59,580 nucleotides of DNA. Source: an uncultured Clostridia bacterium (GTDB lineage Bacteria; Bacillota; Clostridia; Oscillospirales; Ruminococcaceae). Below, piece after piece: positions 18,762-27,222 of the stretch. How positions within the stretch are numbered: position 1 is the first letter of the stretch; each line of letters starts with the position of its first letter. The notes beneath the pieces were generated by a model, which was not told where the DNA came from, made no database searches, and worked only from the letters and a program-made list of their open reading frames with translations. The stretch spans positions 1-59,580 of the forward strand of contig CAMCOD010000010.1 in the NCBI GenBank assembly GCA_945876435.1, written 5' to 3'. Position numbers and translations under genes: made by a program.

Positions 18762-19876
18762 TATGACTCCTCCTCCCTGTCCTGCAAAATCTGCCCCTTT
18801 TCGATATGGAAAGCTTTCCCTTTCTCAAGCAGCTGCACGGATTCCTGATCACAGCAGGTTACAAATACCTGACGTTCCTTAATGCGGTTCAGCAGATAGC
18901 TTCTTCTTTGACTGTCCAGCTCGCTCATCACGTCGTCCAAAAGGATCACCGGACTCTCTCCGCTTAATTCTTCGATCACCGCGCACTCCGCCAGCTTCAG
19001 CGCAAGCACACAGCTCCTTTGCTGCCCCTGGGAACCGTACAGGCGCACAGGAAGATCATTGACCTGCAAATTCAAATCATCCCGATGAGGGCCGCAGCCA
19101 GTGACGTGCTTCTGAATGTCTGAATTTCGGTTCTGCTGAAGCTGCTCCTGGAACAACCGGTACAGTCCCTCCCTGTCCATGCGATCATCGGCGCCGATAG
19201 AGCTTTCCAGCGCCAAAGAAAGCCGCTCTTTATCACCGGAGATTCCGGCGTATACTTCACAGGCTACCGGCAGGATTCGCTTGACATACTGAAAACGGCA
19301 GTACATCAGCCATGCTCCGCTTTTGGCCAGATGCTGATCCCAAATATCAAGCGTTTCACTCAGCTGTGGAAAGCGCTCCACATCCTTTAATAAAGCGTTC
19401 CGCTGATCCAAGATCCGGTGATATTCCCGCAGATTGGTTTCATACTTGGGAATGATCTGACAAAGGGCAGTATCCAGAAATTTTCTTCTCTGCACTGGGC
19501 CATCCTTGATCAGAGACAAATGACTTGGGGAAAACACCACCGCATAGAAATGTCCAGCCAATTTTGTTGCGGATTCCAACTGAACCTCATTCAGAAAGGC
19601 TGTTTTCTGATTTCCAAGGAACAAATCTGCCGACTGCTGTCGGTTTCCTCCCCAAAATTCCAGGTGCATGGCCGTTTTCTCTGTACCAAAACGGAGCATT
19701 TCCTTCTCTTTGGCACCACGGAAGCTTTTCGCTCCCGTAAACATCCAAATGGCCTCCGCCAAATTGGTTTTCCCCTGGGCGTTATCGCCGTATATCACAT
19801 TGATTCCTGGACAAGGGCAGAGGACAATTTCTTCCATGTTGCGGAACTGCTCCAGCTTGATCTTGGTAATGTACAT
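18761..19876 (-). CDS. recF: DNA replication and repair protein RecF
   Basis: SMC-like ATPase of the RecFOR pathway that directs RecA loading at single-strand gaps. 371 residues from ATG with AGGAGG 7 bases upstream; a frame extension upstream has no site. Walker A is YGDNAQGKTNL (about 30-40). The ABC signature region is LYGSQGQQRS and Walker B with D-loop is ILLDDVMSELD. It directly follows a compact palindrome at 19911-19934 rather than running straight on from the S4 gene, so it may be transcribed from its own promoter. Confidence 0.95.
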   Translation of the reverse strand: MYITKIKLEQFRNMEEIVLCPCPGINVIYGDNAQGKTNLAEAIWMFTGAKSFRGAKEKEMLRFGTEKTAMHLEFWGGNRQQSADLFLGNQKTAFLNEVQLESATKLAGHFYAVVFSPSHLSLIKDGPVQRRKFLDTALCQIIPKYETNLREYHRILDQRNALLKDVERFPQLSETLDIWDQHLAKSGAWLMYCRFQYVKRILPVACEVYAGISGDKERLSLALESSIGADDRMDREGLYRLFQEQLQQNRNSDIQKHVTGCGPHRDDLNLQVNDLPVRLYGSQGQQRSCVLALKLAECAVIEELSGESPVILLDDVMSELDSQRRSYLLNRIKERQVFVTCCDQESVQLLEKGKAFHIEKGQILQDREEES

Positions 19877-19910
19877 CCTCTTTCCTCCTGGCATAAAATT
19901 ATCGAAGAAA

Positions 19911-19945
19911 AGCCCCTGTCAGCTGACGGGGGCTTTTTTATTATA
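19911..19945 (-). promoter_or_regulatory. recF promoter with leader palindrome
   Basis: The minus strand has an extended -10, TGCTATAAT (TATAAT at 19940-19945), with a poor -35. Transcription would begin almost at a 24 bp palindrome (AGCCCCTGTCAG and its near complement, 19911-19934) followed by TTTTCTT. The palindrome is also followed by six T on the plus strand, so it may work as a bidirectional terminator or an attenuator. Confidence 0.5.
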
Positions 19946-19965
19946 GCACAAAAATATAAAATCGA

Positions 19966-20275
19966 CTACTTAAGAGGAAAATATGTCCAGCCTTTGCGCG
20001 AAAGCTGTTGGTATGGCGCAAACTCCACAACTTTTCCCTCATTCATCAGGATAATGGTGTCGTAGCGTTCTAAGGCTTCCTGGCAGAAATTATGGAAAGT
20101 ATTGACCAAAGAAAAATCCTGCTGCAGCAAATAATCTTCCAAACATCCTCAAGATGCATTGTCCATCGCAGAAAACGCTTCGTCAAGGAGCAAAAAGCCC
20201 GGCTACTTCAGTAAAGCTATGCACAAGGTTACTTTTTGTTTTTTCCCCGAACAAATTATCCACCGCTGTTTTCTT
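19966..20275 (-). pseudogene. Decayed ABC-transporter ATPase, C-terminal remnant
   Basis: One minus-strand frame reads recognisable ABC ATPase sequence interrupted by two in-frame stops (TAG at 20203-20205, TGA at 20149-20151). In order: a degraded signature CSGKKQKVTLCIALLK, Walker B and D-loop PGFLLLDEAFSAMD, the H-loop region TFHNFCQEALERYD, and the usual tail ILMNEGKVVEFAPYQQLSRKG, ending in TAG. The Walker A half is absent. It sits between the S4 gene and recF, which normally adjoin. No ribosome-binding site or start is evident. Confidence 0.82.
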
Positions 20276-20506
20276 TTATTTCTCCGCCACTACATGCAGC
20301 TCCAGATCATCGATGGAAACCACATCTCCCGGACGGATCTTCTTTCCCCGCATGGTGCAAACTTCGCCGTTGACGGTCACCAGACCTGCCAGAACCGCTT
20401 CTTTGGCCTGGCCGCCGGTATCGGTGACGCCGGCATATTTCAAAAAGGAGTCCAGCTTGATAAATTCGGTTCGGATACCGATCTCTTCAATATTTTTCTT
20501 AGTCAT
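20276..20506 (-). CDS. S4-domain RNA-binding protein YaaA
   Basis: 76 residues containing a single S4 fold: [24 protein letters not shown], then [19 protein letters not shown]. It is the conserved small gene between dnaN and recF in Firmicutes (yaaA), thought to be linked to ribosome assembly. It overlaps the dnaN 3' end by 8 bases, so it is translationally coupled. Its stop is immediately followed by the decayed ABC fragment. Confidence 0.9.
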   Translation of the reverse strand: MTKKNIEEIGIRTEFIKLDSFLKYAGVTDTGGQAKEAVLAGLVTVNGEVCTMRGKKIRPGDVVSIDDLELHVVAEK

Positions 20507-21605
20507 CGTTTTTCACCCTCACTGGCAGAACAAGGAACAGGAAGCTTTCTCCTTCCAGCGGAACCACCCGCATCGGAGATACCGGTCCATTGATCTGTAA
20601 TTTTACCATATCACAGTCGCTTGCCTTCAGCGCATCCAGCAAATATTTGTTATTGAAGCCCATATTGATGCCGTCGCCGCTGATTTTGCATTCAACCTCG
20701 TCATAAGCCTTGCCCATGGTGGTACTGCAGCTGATTTTGATCTTTTCATCCGCCATATTCAGCTTCAGCGGGCTTCTCAGGCGGTCGGAAATCAGCAAAG
20801 AAGTACGCTCAATTCCCTCGATGAGCAGACGCGTGCTTACTTCAACGGTTGTTTTCTCCGTTTTCGGAATGGCTGCCTTATAATCCAGGAAATCCCCCTC
20901 CAGCAAACGGGAAACCACATGATAGCCATCGATCTTAAAGATAATATGTTTGTGGGAAACCACCATACAAACCTCATTTTCTTCCTCTTTCAGAAGTTTT
21001 GACACTTCTGCCAGCGTTTTTCCTGGAACAATAAAGGAAATTTCCTGATCTGCGATAAAGGGTTCCTTGCGAAGAGCCAGACGATAGCCATCTACGGATA
21101 CCAAAGTGATGTTCTCTTTTTTCACATCGAAGAGAGAACCCGTATGGACCGGTTTGGAATCGGTGGTAGCAATGGCAAACAGAGTTTGATCGATCATAGA
21201 TTTCAGTACACCTTGCTTCAGAACCAGACTGCTGCTTTCGTCAACAGCCGGCAGCTCCGGAAAATCAGAAGCAGGAATGCCCATAATGGTAAACTCGGAA
21301 ACACCGCCTTTGATGATTGTCATCTGTTTATCATCGCTCTGAATGGAAATCGTTTCACTGGAGATTTTTCGGATAATATCCAGAAGCAGCCTTGCCGTCA
21401 GGACGATTTCGCCTTCCTCACGGACATCTGCATCAATTTTTGTAATAATGCCGATTTCCAGGTCATAACCCACCAAAGTAATTTGATTCTCTGCCGCACG
21501 GATCAGGATTCCTTCCAAAGCGGGAAGGGGCGATTTTGCGGAGACCGCACGGGATACATTGGATACAGCTTCGACCAGCAGATCTTTCTGGCACACGATT
21601 TTCAT
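20499..21605 (-). CDS. dnaN: DNA polymerase III beta sliding clamp
   Basis: Ring-shaped processivity clamp of the replicative polymerase. 368 residues from the ATG giving [14 protein letters not shown], preceded by AAAGGAG 11 bases upstream; two closer upstream starts in frame would add a few residues and are less typical. Three-domain clamp pattern throughout, ending in the usual [12 protein letters not shown]...[10 protein letters not shown]. It starts at the edge of the oriC region and is separated from dnaA by a terminator. Confidence 0.96.
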   Translation of the reverse strand: MKIVCQKDLLVEAVSNVSRAVSAKSPLPALEGILIRAAENQITLVGYDLEIGIITKIDADVREEGEIVLTARLLLDIIRKISSETISIQSDDKQMTIIKGGVSEFTIMGIPASDFPELPAVDESSSLVLKQGVLKSMIDQTLFAIATTDSKPVHTGSLFDVKKENITLVSVDGYRLALRKEPFIADQEISFIVPGKTLAEVSKLLKEEENEVCMVVSHKHIIFKIDGYHVVSRLLEGDFLDYKAAIPKTEKTTVEVSTRLLIEGIERTSLLISDRLRSPLKLNMADEKIKISCSTTMGKAYDEVECKISGDGINMGFNNKYLLDALKASDCDMVKLQINGPVSPMRVVPLEGESFLFLVLPVRVKNDD

Positions 21606-21680
21606 TTCAAACATAACTCCTTTCATTTTTCACAAGTCATAAAATCAAAAAGACAGAAGAGAGAGAAGAATAAATAAAAA

Positions 21681-21695
21681 TAGTCGTAGTAGTAG
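21681..21695 (+). other. DnaA-trio element (origin unwinding)
   Basis: TAG TCG TAG TAG TAG, which read 3'-to-5' away from the adjacent DnaA box is GAT GAT GAT GCT GAT. This fits the 3'-(G/A)A(T/A)-5' trios to which DnaA binds as single strand in Bacillus. It is flanked on the box side by a GC-richer GCATCGGG and on the other by AATAAATAAAAA. Confidence 0.7.
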
Positions 21696-21821
21696 AGCAT
21701 CGGGAAAAGTGGAAAACAGGAAAAAGGCGCAGAGGGACAAGTTTTTAAGAGCTTCCCGATGGTGGAAGGAAACTGGGAGAAAAAATGGAAAAGAAAGAGG
21801 CGACTGATTTTTAAACTTCCC

Positions 21822-21830
21822 TGTGGATAA
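21822..21830 (+). other. DnaA box, perfect consensus
   Basis: TGTGGATAA, the inverse complement of TTATCCACA. It is immediately followed by the palindrome TCCACCAGTGGA. Confidence 0.9.
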
Positions 21831-22005
21831 TCCACCAGTGGAAAGAGAAATTTCGGTTAAAAATTTCGGGGAAAAGAGATTCCACCAAAATTCACGGATA
21901 ACCCGTGGTGAATTTGGTGAAATGTGGAATGTGGAAAAACTTTACCCAAAACACTCACAGAGGCTCGTGGAAAACAAAATCCGAAAAAATCAACAGAGAA
22001 ACAAA

Positions 22006-22035
22006 AAGCGCCTTCGTTGAAAAGAAAAGGCGCTT
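22006..22035 (-). terminator. dnaA terminator
   Basis: A 9 bp stem (AAGCGCCTT / AAGGCGCTT) just beyond the dnaA stop codon, followed on the minus strand by TTTTTG. It separates dnaA from dnaN, which are usually one operon. Confidence 0.82.
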
Positions 22036-22055
22036 ATGGTTGTGGGGCGCGGGGG

Positions 22056-23432
22056 CTAATTATCCCGGATATTTTTGATAATGTCTTCGATGGTTTCTTT
22101 GTATTTAGCGTCCTGCGCGATATTTTTGGTTACCTGATTGATGGCGTAAACCACCGTGGAGTGATCACGACCGCCGAATTCTTCTCCAATGGAGGCCATG
22201 GACATCTGTGTAATGTCACGAATTACATACATGGCGATCTGTCGGGCATTGGAGATCTGGGAGGAGCGCTTGCTGGAGCGGATATCAGAGGAGGACACGC
22301 CGTAAGTGCGGCCAACCTCAGATATGATTCGCTCCACCGTAACCGGAACAGGCTGATTGTCACTGAGAATATCCCGAATGGCGTTTTCCGCAACCTTGAT
22401 GGATGGGGCCTGCTTGGCCAGCGTTTTGTAAGCATTGATCTTTTTCACCACGCCTTCCAGCTGACGGATGTTGCTCTTGATCCGATTGGCGATATACTCC
22501 GCCACATCGTTGGGGATGTCCAGACCCATCAGTTCTGCTTTCCGCTTAATGATGGCGATGCGGGTTTCAATATCCGGAGGCTGAATATCCGCTAAAAGGC
22601 CCCATTCAAAGCGGGTGCGAAGCCGTTCTTCCAAGGTTTTGATCTCTTTGGGCGGACGGTCGGAAACCAGAACGATCTGTTTTTTTGCGGCATGGAGCGT
22701 TTCGAAGGTGTGGAAGAATTCCTCCTGCGTCTGTTCCTTGCCGGCGATAAACTGGATATCGTCCACCAGCAGCACATCGGCCGGACGGTACTTGTCCCGA
22801 AATTCGGTGGTGTTTTTATTCTGAATGGCTGTGATCAGTTCGTTGGTAAAGTCCTCGCCTTTTACATAGACAACATTGGTTTCCGGGCGATTCTTTTTGA
22901 TCTCAGCCATAATGGCGTAAAGCAAATGGGTTTTACCAAGGCCGGAGCCGCCGTAGATAAACAGCGGGTTATAGCCCTTTCCCGGATTCTGCGCAACAGC
23001 TAGACAGGCAGCATGGGCAAATTTGTTGGAGGTGCCCACAATAAATGTTTCGAAAGTATATTCATAATCTCCATTTTTGCTGCTCTTTTTTACGTTGCTT
23101 TGCGGCTCCTCAGTCTCTTCAACGCTATCGAAGGCGGAAACCGGTTCCGGGAAAGGATTCTGCGCTGTTTTGGACGAGGGTTCGATCACAACGATCTGAA
23201 TATCCACATCCACGCCGGTTACTTCATGAAAGGCGGAACGCAGATTCTCCATATATCGCGTTTCCAAAAGATCCTTTTTTAATTTTGCGTTAACGGAAAG
23301 CACAGCGGTGATGCCGTCAAAGGAAACCAGCTCCACATCTTTGATCCAAAGGTTATACACCATATCGGAGATGTTACCGGAGTTTTTTATGGTATCTTTT
23401 ACATATTGAAAGAGCTCCGCGAAGGATTCCAT
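22056..23432 (-). CDS. dnaA: Chromosomal replication initiator DnaA
   Basis: AAA+ initiator that binds DnaA boxes and melts oriC. 458 residues from the ATG with AAGGAGG 7 bases upstream (an upstream GTG lies before that site and is rejected). Domain I occupies about 1-80, a variable domain II about 85-120, then AAA+ with Walker A GGSGLGKTHLL (161-171) and Walker B VLLVDDIQFI (220-229), and domain IV with GGRDHSTVVYAI near the C-terminus. No genes interrupt dnaA and oriC. Confidence 0.97.
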   Translation of the reverse strand: MESFAELFQYVKDTIKNSGNISDMVYNLWIKDVELVSFDGITAVLSVNAKLKKDLLETRYMENLRSAFHEVTGVDVDIQIVVIEPSSKTAQNPFPEPVSAFDSVEETEEPQSNVKKSSKNGDYEYTFETFIVGTSNKFAHAACLAVAQNPGKGYNPLFIYGGSGLGKTHLLYAIMAEIKKNRPETNVVYVKGEDFTNELITAIQNKNTTEFRDKYRPADVLLVDDIQFIAGKEQTQEEFFHTFETLHAAKKQIVLVSDRPPKEIKTLEERLRTRFEWGLLADIQPPDIETRIAIIKRKAELMGLDIPNDVAEYIANRIKSNIRQLEGVVKKINAYKTLAKQAPSIKVAENAIRDILSDNQPVPVTVERIISEVGRTYGVSSSDIRSSKRSSQISNARQIAMYVIRDITQMSMASIGEEFGGRDHSTVVYAINQVTKNIAQDAKYKETIEDIIKNIRDN

Positions 23433-23582
23433 AATCCGTCCTCCTTGTTTCACAGTTTTCTACAAACATCCGACCGGCTTCCAACAGGTGATTTAACAAC
23501 TTAAGCGACACGGTGAAAATATAATGGAAAGCGTTTCGGAAAATCTGTGCAAAGAAATTTTTCAACATTCTTTATAACAGTT

Positions 23583-23612
23583 ATTTTAACACAGGTGAAA
23601 GAGGGATTTCAA
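23583..23612 (-). promoter_or_regulatory. dnaA promoter
   Basis: The minus strand reads TTGAAA (23607-23612), 18 bp, TAAAAT (23583-23588). The 150-base leader between it and dnaA contains weak TTTTCCG and TTTCCA motifs but no clear DnaA box; a single half-parS (TGTTTCAC) lies at about 23448. Confidence 0.6.
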
Positions 23613-23708
23613 GGGTTTTCAACAGGGAATCACAGAGAGAAGCAAGAAAAAGTGAGGCAAAAAATCCGTTATGCTGACGAATTATAGCGTAAATGGGCAA
23701 GAAAAGAA

Positions 23709-23742
23709 AAAACGCCCCCGCATTTTTGGCACGGAGGCGTTT
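23709..23742 (-). terminator. Nudix gene terminator
   Basis: AAAACGCC pairs with GGCGTTTT, with an inner CCG/CGG pair, 20 bases past the Nudix stop codon. T-rich on both sides, so it may work in both directions. Confidence 0.8.
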
Positions 23743-23760
23743 TTTCTTTTTCTTTTGTGT

Positions 23761-24294
23761 TTATTTCGAGCGGAGAGCATGGAGCTTCAAAATGGCAAGC
23801 TGAGTTTTGGCGTCGGGGATCTCATTTTGAAGAACCATTTGCAAAGCCTGTTCCAAAGGGAGCCTCTCTACGGAGATAAACTCATCCTCATCCAGGTGCT
23901 GGTGACTGGGAATCAGATCCTGAGCCAGATAGATGTGAATAATTTCGTTGCAGTATCCCACCGTCGGGTACATAATGGACAGAAGCTCAAAGCGTCCGGC
24001 TTGGAAACCGGTTTCCTCTTCCAATTCTCTGCGGCCGCAGAGGGCTGGATCTTCTCCTGCTTCCCGTTTGCCGGCAGGCAGCTCCAAAAGCTCCTGACCA
24101 AAGGCATAGCGAAATTGACGGACCAACAACAGTCTGTCCTGCTCATCCAAAGCAGCCACACAGACGCCCCCATTATGGTGCACGATCTCACGGGTGGCTT
24201 CTTTGTTATTTTCCAGAAGAACTTGATCTTCGGTTACGCGGAACACCTTTCCGCGAAAGACCTCTCTGGAACAGATGGTGGATTCATAATGCAC
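23761..24294 (-). CDS. Nudix hydrolase, ADP-ribose pyrophosphatase-like
   Basis: 177 residues. The Nudix box reads GKREAGEDPALCGRRELEEETGF, matching GX5EX7REUXEEXGU, about residues 75-97. The preceding VRQFRYAFGQELLELPAGK and the downstream YPTVGYCNEIIHIYLA are typical of the NudF/ADP-ribose pyrophosphatase group. It would hydrolyse ADP-ribose to AMP and ribose 5-phosphate. It starts at GTG with AGAGGGG upstream. Monocistronic. Confidence 0.88.
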   Translation of the reverse strand: MHYESTICSREVFRGKVFRVTEDQVLLENNKEATREIVHHNGGVCVAALDEQDRLLLVRQFRYAFGQELLELPAGKREAGEDPALCGRRELEEETGFQAGRFELLSIMYPTVGYCNEIIHIYLAQDLIPSHQHLDEDEFISVERLPLEQALQMVLQNEIPDAKTQLAILKLHALRSK

Positions 24295-24361
24295 GGCAAC
24301 CCCTCTTTTCTTTCTTAATAGGTGGGAGATGGAATAGAAATTATAGCGGATAAAGAAAAAA

Positions 24362-24388
24362 CCGCCAGGAAAGCACGGTTCCTGACGG
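24362..24388 (-). terminator. rpsT terminator
   Basis: The stem CCGCCAGGA / TCCTGACGG is followed on the minus strand by TTTTTTC. A second AT palindrome (24391-24416) lies between it and the rpsT stop codon. Confidence 0.8.
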
Positions 24389-24425
24389 CAAATAAAATTA
24401 TCCGGATAATTTTATTTATTGACTA

Positions 24426-24677
24426 CTATTTTGCCAGATTGCAAATGGTAGATTTTTTTCTGGCTGCACTGTTTTTATGAAGGATGCCTTTTGCGCAAGC
24501 CTGATCGATCTTCTTCATTGCCAGCTGAACCATTTCTGCTTTGTTGTCAGCATTGCTGGCGATAGCAGCATTTGTCTGTTTGAGAACAGTTTTCAGGTTG
24601 GTTTTTACTGCTTTATTCTGAGCAGCTTTTTTTGCCTGAACAAGAACTCTTTTCTTTGCAGATTTGATGTTTGCCAT
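24426..24677 (-). CDS. rpsT: 30S ribosomal protein S20
   Basis: 83 residues, basic and helical, starting MANIKSAKKRVLVQAKKAAQN as in other S20 proteins. It binds 16S rRNA at the base of the small subunit. The ATG has AAGGAGGTG 9 bases upstream; a longer frame upstream begins before that site and is rejected. Transcribed alone from the promoter at 24716-24744. Confidence 0.97.
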   Translation of the reverse strand: MANIKSAKKRVLVQAKKAAQNKAVKTNLKTVLKQTNAAIASNADNKAEMVQLAMKKIDQACAKGILHKNSAARKKSTICNLAK

Positions 24678-24715
24678 GGGGTCGCACCTCCTTTTCCTGC
24701 TTGACATTACAAGTT

Positions 24716-24744
24716 ATCTTAGCATTTTTTCAGAAGAAATGCAA
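24716..24744 (-). promoter_or_regulatory. rpsT promoter
   Basis: The minus strand reads TTGCAT (24739-24744), 17 bp, TAAGAT (24716-24721), about 40 bases upstream of rpsT. Confidence 0.7.
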
Positions 24745-24909
24745 CACCTTTTTTGGAATTTTTATTTTTTTCCGTTTGTCTGCTGCATTATCGGAAAAAT
24801 ATTACAAATATATTTCGCTTATTTACGAATTTTTGTGTATCATTTCGGTCTGATTTGTTGCATTGTGAAAAAATAAGCAGATTTTCTTCGGCATCCCCCA
24901 AAACGTTCT

Positions 24910-24938
24910 TGAAATCCATTGGCGGCGGTGTTATTATT
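24910..24938 (+). promoter_or_regulatory. glnN promoter
   Basis: TTGAAA (24910-24915), 17 bp, TATTAT (24933-24938), giving a leader of about 60 bases. No riboswitch or GlnR-like repeat is evident. The rest of the 24678-25005 gap is AT-rich and without genes. Confidence 0.65.
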
Positions 24939-25005
24939 TTTTCGTTCGTTAACCATTTAAAGTAAAAAAACAGATGGATCAAAATCAGAAAGGGTGAGGT
25001 TATAA

Positions 25006-27114
25006 ATGAGCAACAGTAATCATGAACGTCTTAATGTTGCGGAGATTTTTGGCAGTCAGGTGTTTAATGATACCGTTATGCGCCGCCGTCTCCCAAAAGC
25101 GGTGTACCAGAGTCTGGTGAAGACCAGCGGTCAGGGGCAGACGCTGGATCCGGCAATCGCTGATATCGTTGCCAACGCCATGAAGGACTGGGCCATTGAG
25201 CAGGGAGCGACCCATTATGCCCATTGGTTCCAGCCGATGAACAATGCAACCGCAGGCAAACATGATGCTTTCCTGTCCACTGCGGGAGAAGGCACGGTAA
25301 CGCTGGAATTTTCCAGCAAAGCGTTGGTTAAAGGCGAAACAGACTCGTCTTCGTTCCCATCGGGCGGTCTGCGTTCCACCTTTGAGGCGAGAGGCTATAC
25401 GGCCTGGGACCCCACATCCCCGGCCTTTGTCCGGGATGGTACTCTTTATATCCCCACTGCCTTCTGTTCCTATACAGGCGAAGCAATGGACACCAAAACG
25501 CCTCTGCTTCGTTCCATGCAGGCTCTGTCTCAGCAGGGTGTTCGCTTTCTTCACGCTTTGGGGATGACCGATGTAGAGAAAGTATCTCCGACTGTGGGCG
25601 CTGAGCAGGAATACTTTCTGGTGGATCGGGAACTGTACGAAAAGCGCCTTGACCTGAAGATCTGCGGCCGTACCCTTTTCGGAGCCAAGCCTTCCAAAGG
25701 ACAGGATTTGGATGACCATTACTGCGGCCGTATCCGCCTGCGCGTTGCTGATTTTATGAGAGATCTGGATATCCGCCTTTGGAAACTGGGGATTGTCAGC
25801 AAAACCAAACACAATGAAGCGGCGCCTGCTCAGCACGAACTGGCTGCCGAATATTCCACAGCCAATATTGCTTGTGATAACAACCAGCTGGTCATGGAAA
25901 TGATGCGTACCGTGGCGAAGGAACATGGTTTTGCCTGTCTGCTCCATGAAAAACCATTTGCCAATGTGAATGGTTCCGGTAAACACAATAACTACTCCCT
26001 TATTACCGACACCGGCGTCAATTTGCTGGATCCGGGAAAAAATCCGGAAGAAAACGCAGTATTTTTGCTGATTCTTTGCGCATTTATTCGGGGTGTGGAT
26101 CTTTACGGCGATCTGCTTCGCATGTCCGCAACCTGTCCGGGCAACGATTACCGACTGGGTGAAGGAGAGGCGCCGCCCTCTGTTATTTCCATTTTCCTTG
26201 GCAGCAACCTGTCTACCGCGCTTCAAAACATTGCCCGTGGTTCTTTCTGCTCCCATAGCCAGGAAAAACAGATGATGGATATGGGTGTTCAGGCTATCCC
26301 AAACTTCCAGATGGATGAATCAGACCGCAACCGAACTTCTCCATTTGCGTTCACCGGCAATAAGTTTGAGTTCCGTATGGTCGGTTCTTCCCAGTCTTTG
26401 GCCTATGCCAACGTTGTTTTGGATACGATGTTGGCTGATTCCTTCTCCGTGTTTGCGGATCGTTTGGAAAAAGCCGATAATGTGGAAGTCGAGACTCAGC
26501 GAATTATCGCTGACACCATGCGGGAACACAGCCGTATTCTCTTTAACGGCAATAATTATTGTCAGGAATGGATCGAGGAAGCCAGACGCAGAGGTTTGCC
26601 TATTATCCGAAACTCTGTGGATGCCTACCGCACCTTTGTGGATCCCAAAAATATTGCTCTTTTTGAGCGTTATCATGTGTTCTCGGAGAAGGAATGCAGA
26701 GCACGCTATGAAGTTCTGATCGAAAATTACGCGAAAGTCCGTCATATTGAAGCGTCCACCATGCTGGAAATGGTAAAACGTCAGATTTTGCCGGCTTGTA
26801 TCGAGTATGCCGGCCGCGTAGCAGGCAGCTGCAACCAGCTGAAGGCTGCCGGGATCAACAGTGCACCGATACAGGGCCATGTGCAGTTGGCAAGCTCCGG
26901 CATCGAAGAGATTATCTCTTCTGTTTCTCGTTTGGATGCCGCTGTTTCCCAAGCGGACAGCCTTTCCAGCACCGAAGAAAAGGCTGTTTTCTCCAGTAAG
27001 GAGCTGCGTGAATCAATGGATGAGCTTCGCCGCAAATGCGATGCGCTGGAAACCATCGTGGATCAGAGAAATTGGCCGATGCCTACCTATACGGATCTGC
27101 TCCACAGGGTCTAA
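25006..27114 (+). CDS. glnN: Glutamine synthetase type III (GlnN)
   Basis: Condenses glutamate and ammonia with ATP to glutamine, the main ammonia-assimilating step. 702 residues, the size of the GSIII family (twice-sized relative to GSI). GSIII motifs include FPSGGLRSTFEARGYTAWDPTSPAF near 115-140, GAEQEYFLVD, KHNEAAPAQHE and NRTSPFAFTGNKFEFR. A strong GAAAGGGTGAGG site precedes the ATG. It is monocistronic, ending at the bidirectional terminator before kbl. No nitrogen regulator or amt gene is nearby. Confidence 0.96.
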   Translation: MSNSNHERLNVAEIFGSQVFNDTVMRRRLPKAVYQSLVKTSGQGQTLDPAIADIVANAMKDWAIEQGATHYAHWFQPMNNATAGKHDAFLSTAGEGTVTLEFSSKALVKGETDSSSFPSGGLRSTFEARGYTAWDPTSPAFVRDGTLYIPTAFCSYTGEAMDTKTPLLRSMQALSQQGVRFLHALGMTDVEKVSPTVGAEQEYFLVDRELYEKRLDLKICGRTLFGAKPSKGQDLDDHYCGRIRLRVADFMRDLDIRLWKLGIVSKTKHNEAAPAQHELAAEYSTANIACDNNQLVMEMMRTVAKEHGFACLLHEKPFANVNGSGKHNNYSLITDTGVNLLDPGKNPEENAVFLLILCAFIRGVDLYGDLLRMSATCPGNDYRLGEGEAPPSVISIFLGSNLSTALQNIARGSFCSHSQEKQMMDMGVQAIPNFQMDESDRNRTSPFAFTGNKFEFRMVGSSQSLAYANVVLDTMLADSFSVFADRLEKADNVEVETQRIIADTMREHSRILFNGNNYCQEWIEEARRRGLPIIRNSVDAYRTFVDPKNIALFERYHVFSEKECRARYEVLIENYAKVRHIEASTMLEMVKRQILPACIEYAGRVAGSCNQLKAAGINSAPIQGHVQLASSGIEEIISSVSRLDAAVSQADSLSSTEEKAVFSSKELRESMDELRRKCDALETIVDQRNWPMPTYTDLLHRV

Positions 27115-27165
27115 CCATTGGCTTTTTGCTTCTGTTCTGTTTTCTATTCAGATAAAAAGTAAAAT

Positions 27166-27195
27166 AAAAAGGCTCCGCGCAGGCGGAGCCTTTTT
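27166..27195. terminator. Bidirectional terminator between glnN and kbl
   Basis: A GGCTCCGC / GCGGAGCC stem with AAAAA on the left and TTTTT on the right serves the convergent genes on both sides. Confidence 0.9.
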
Positions 27196-27222
27196 GATTC
27201 TTTTTGATTTTAAAGTCCGGGA

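Larger units (their letters stand above)
21627..22001. other. Chromosomal replication origin (oriC), dnaA-dnaN intergenic
   Basis: About 430 bases lie between dnaN and dnaA with no gene. The region holds a perfect DnaA box (21822-21830) and near-matches at 21709-21716 (GTGGAAAA), 21923-21931, 21930-21938 (TGTGGAAAA) and 21966-21974 (CGTGGAAAA). It also has a symmetrical stretch around TTCACGGATAACCCGTGGTGAA, a TAG-triplet run (21681-21695) and an AT-rich tract (21667-21680). The direction, from boxes to unwinding tract beside dnaN, is like incC in Bacillus. Gene order independently places the origin here. Confidence 0.88.

Noticed and set aside
25000..26256. Minus-strand open frame of 418 codons across glnN
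   Set aside because: Antisense shadow of glutamine synthetase III, without its own start signals.
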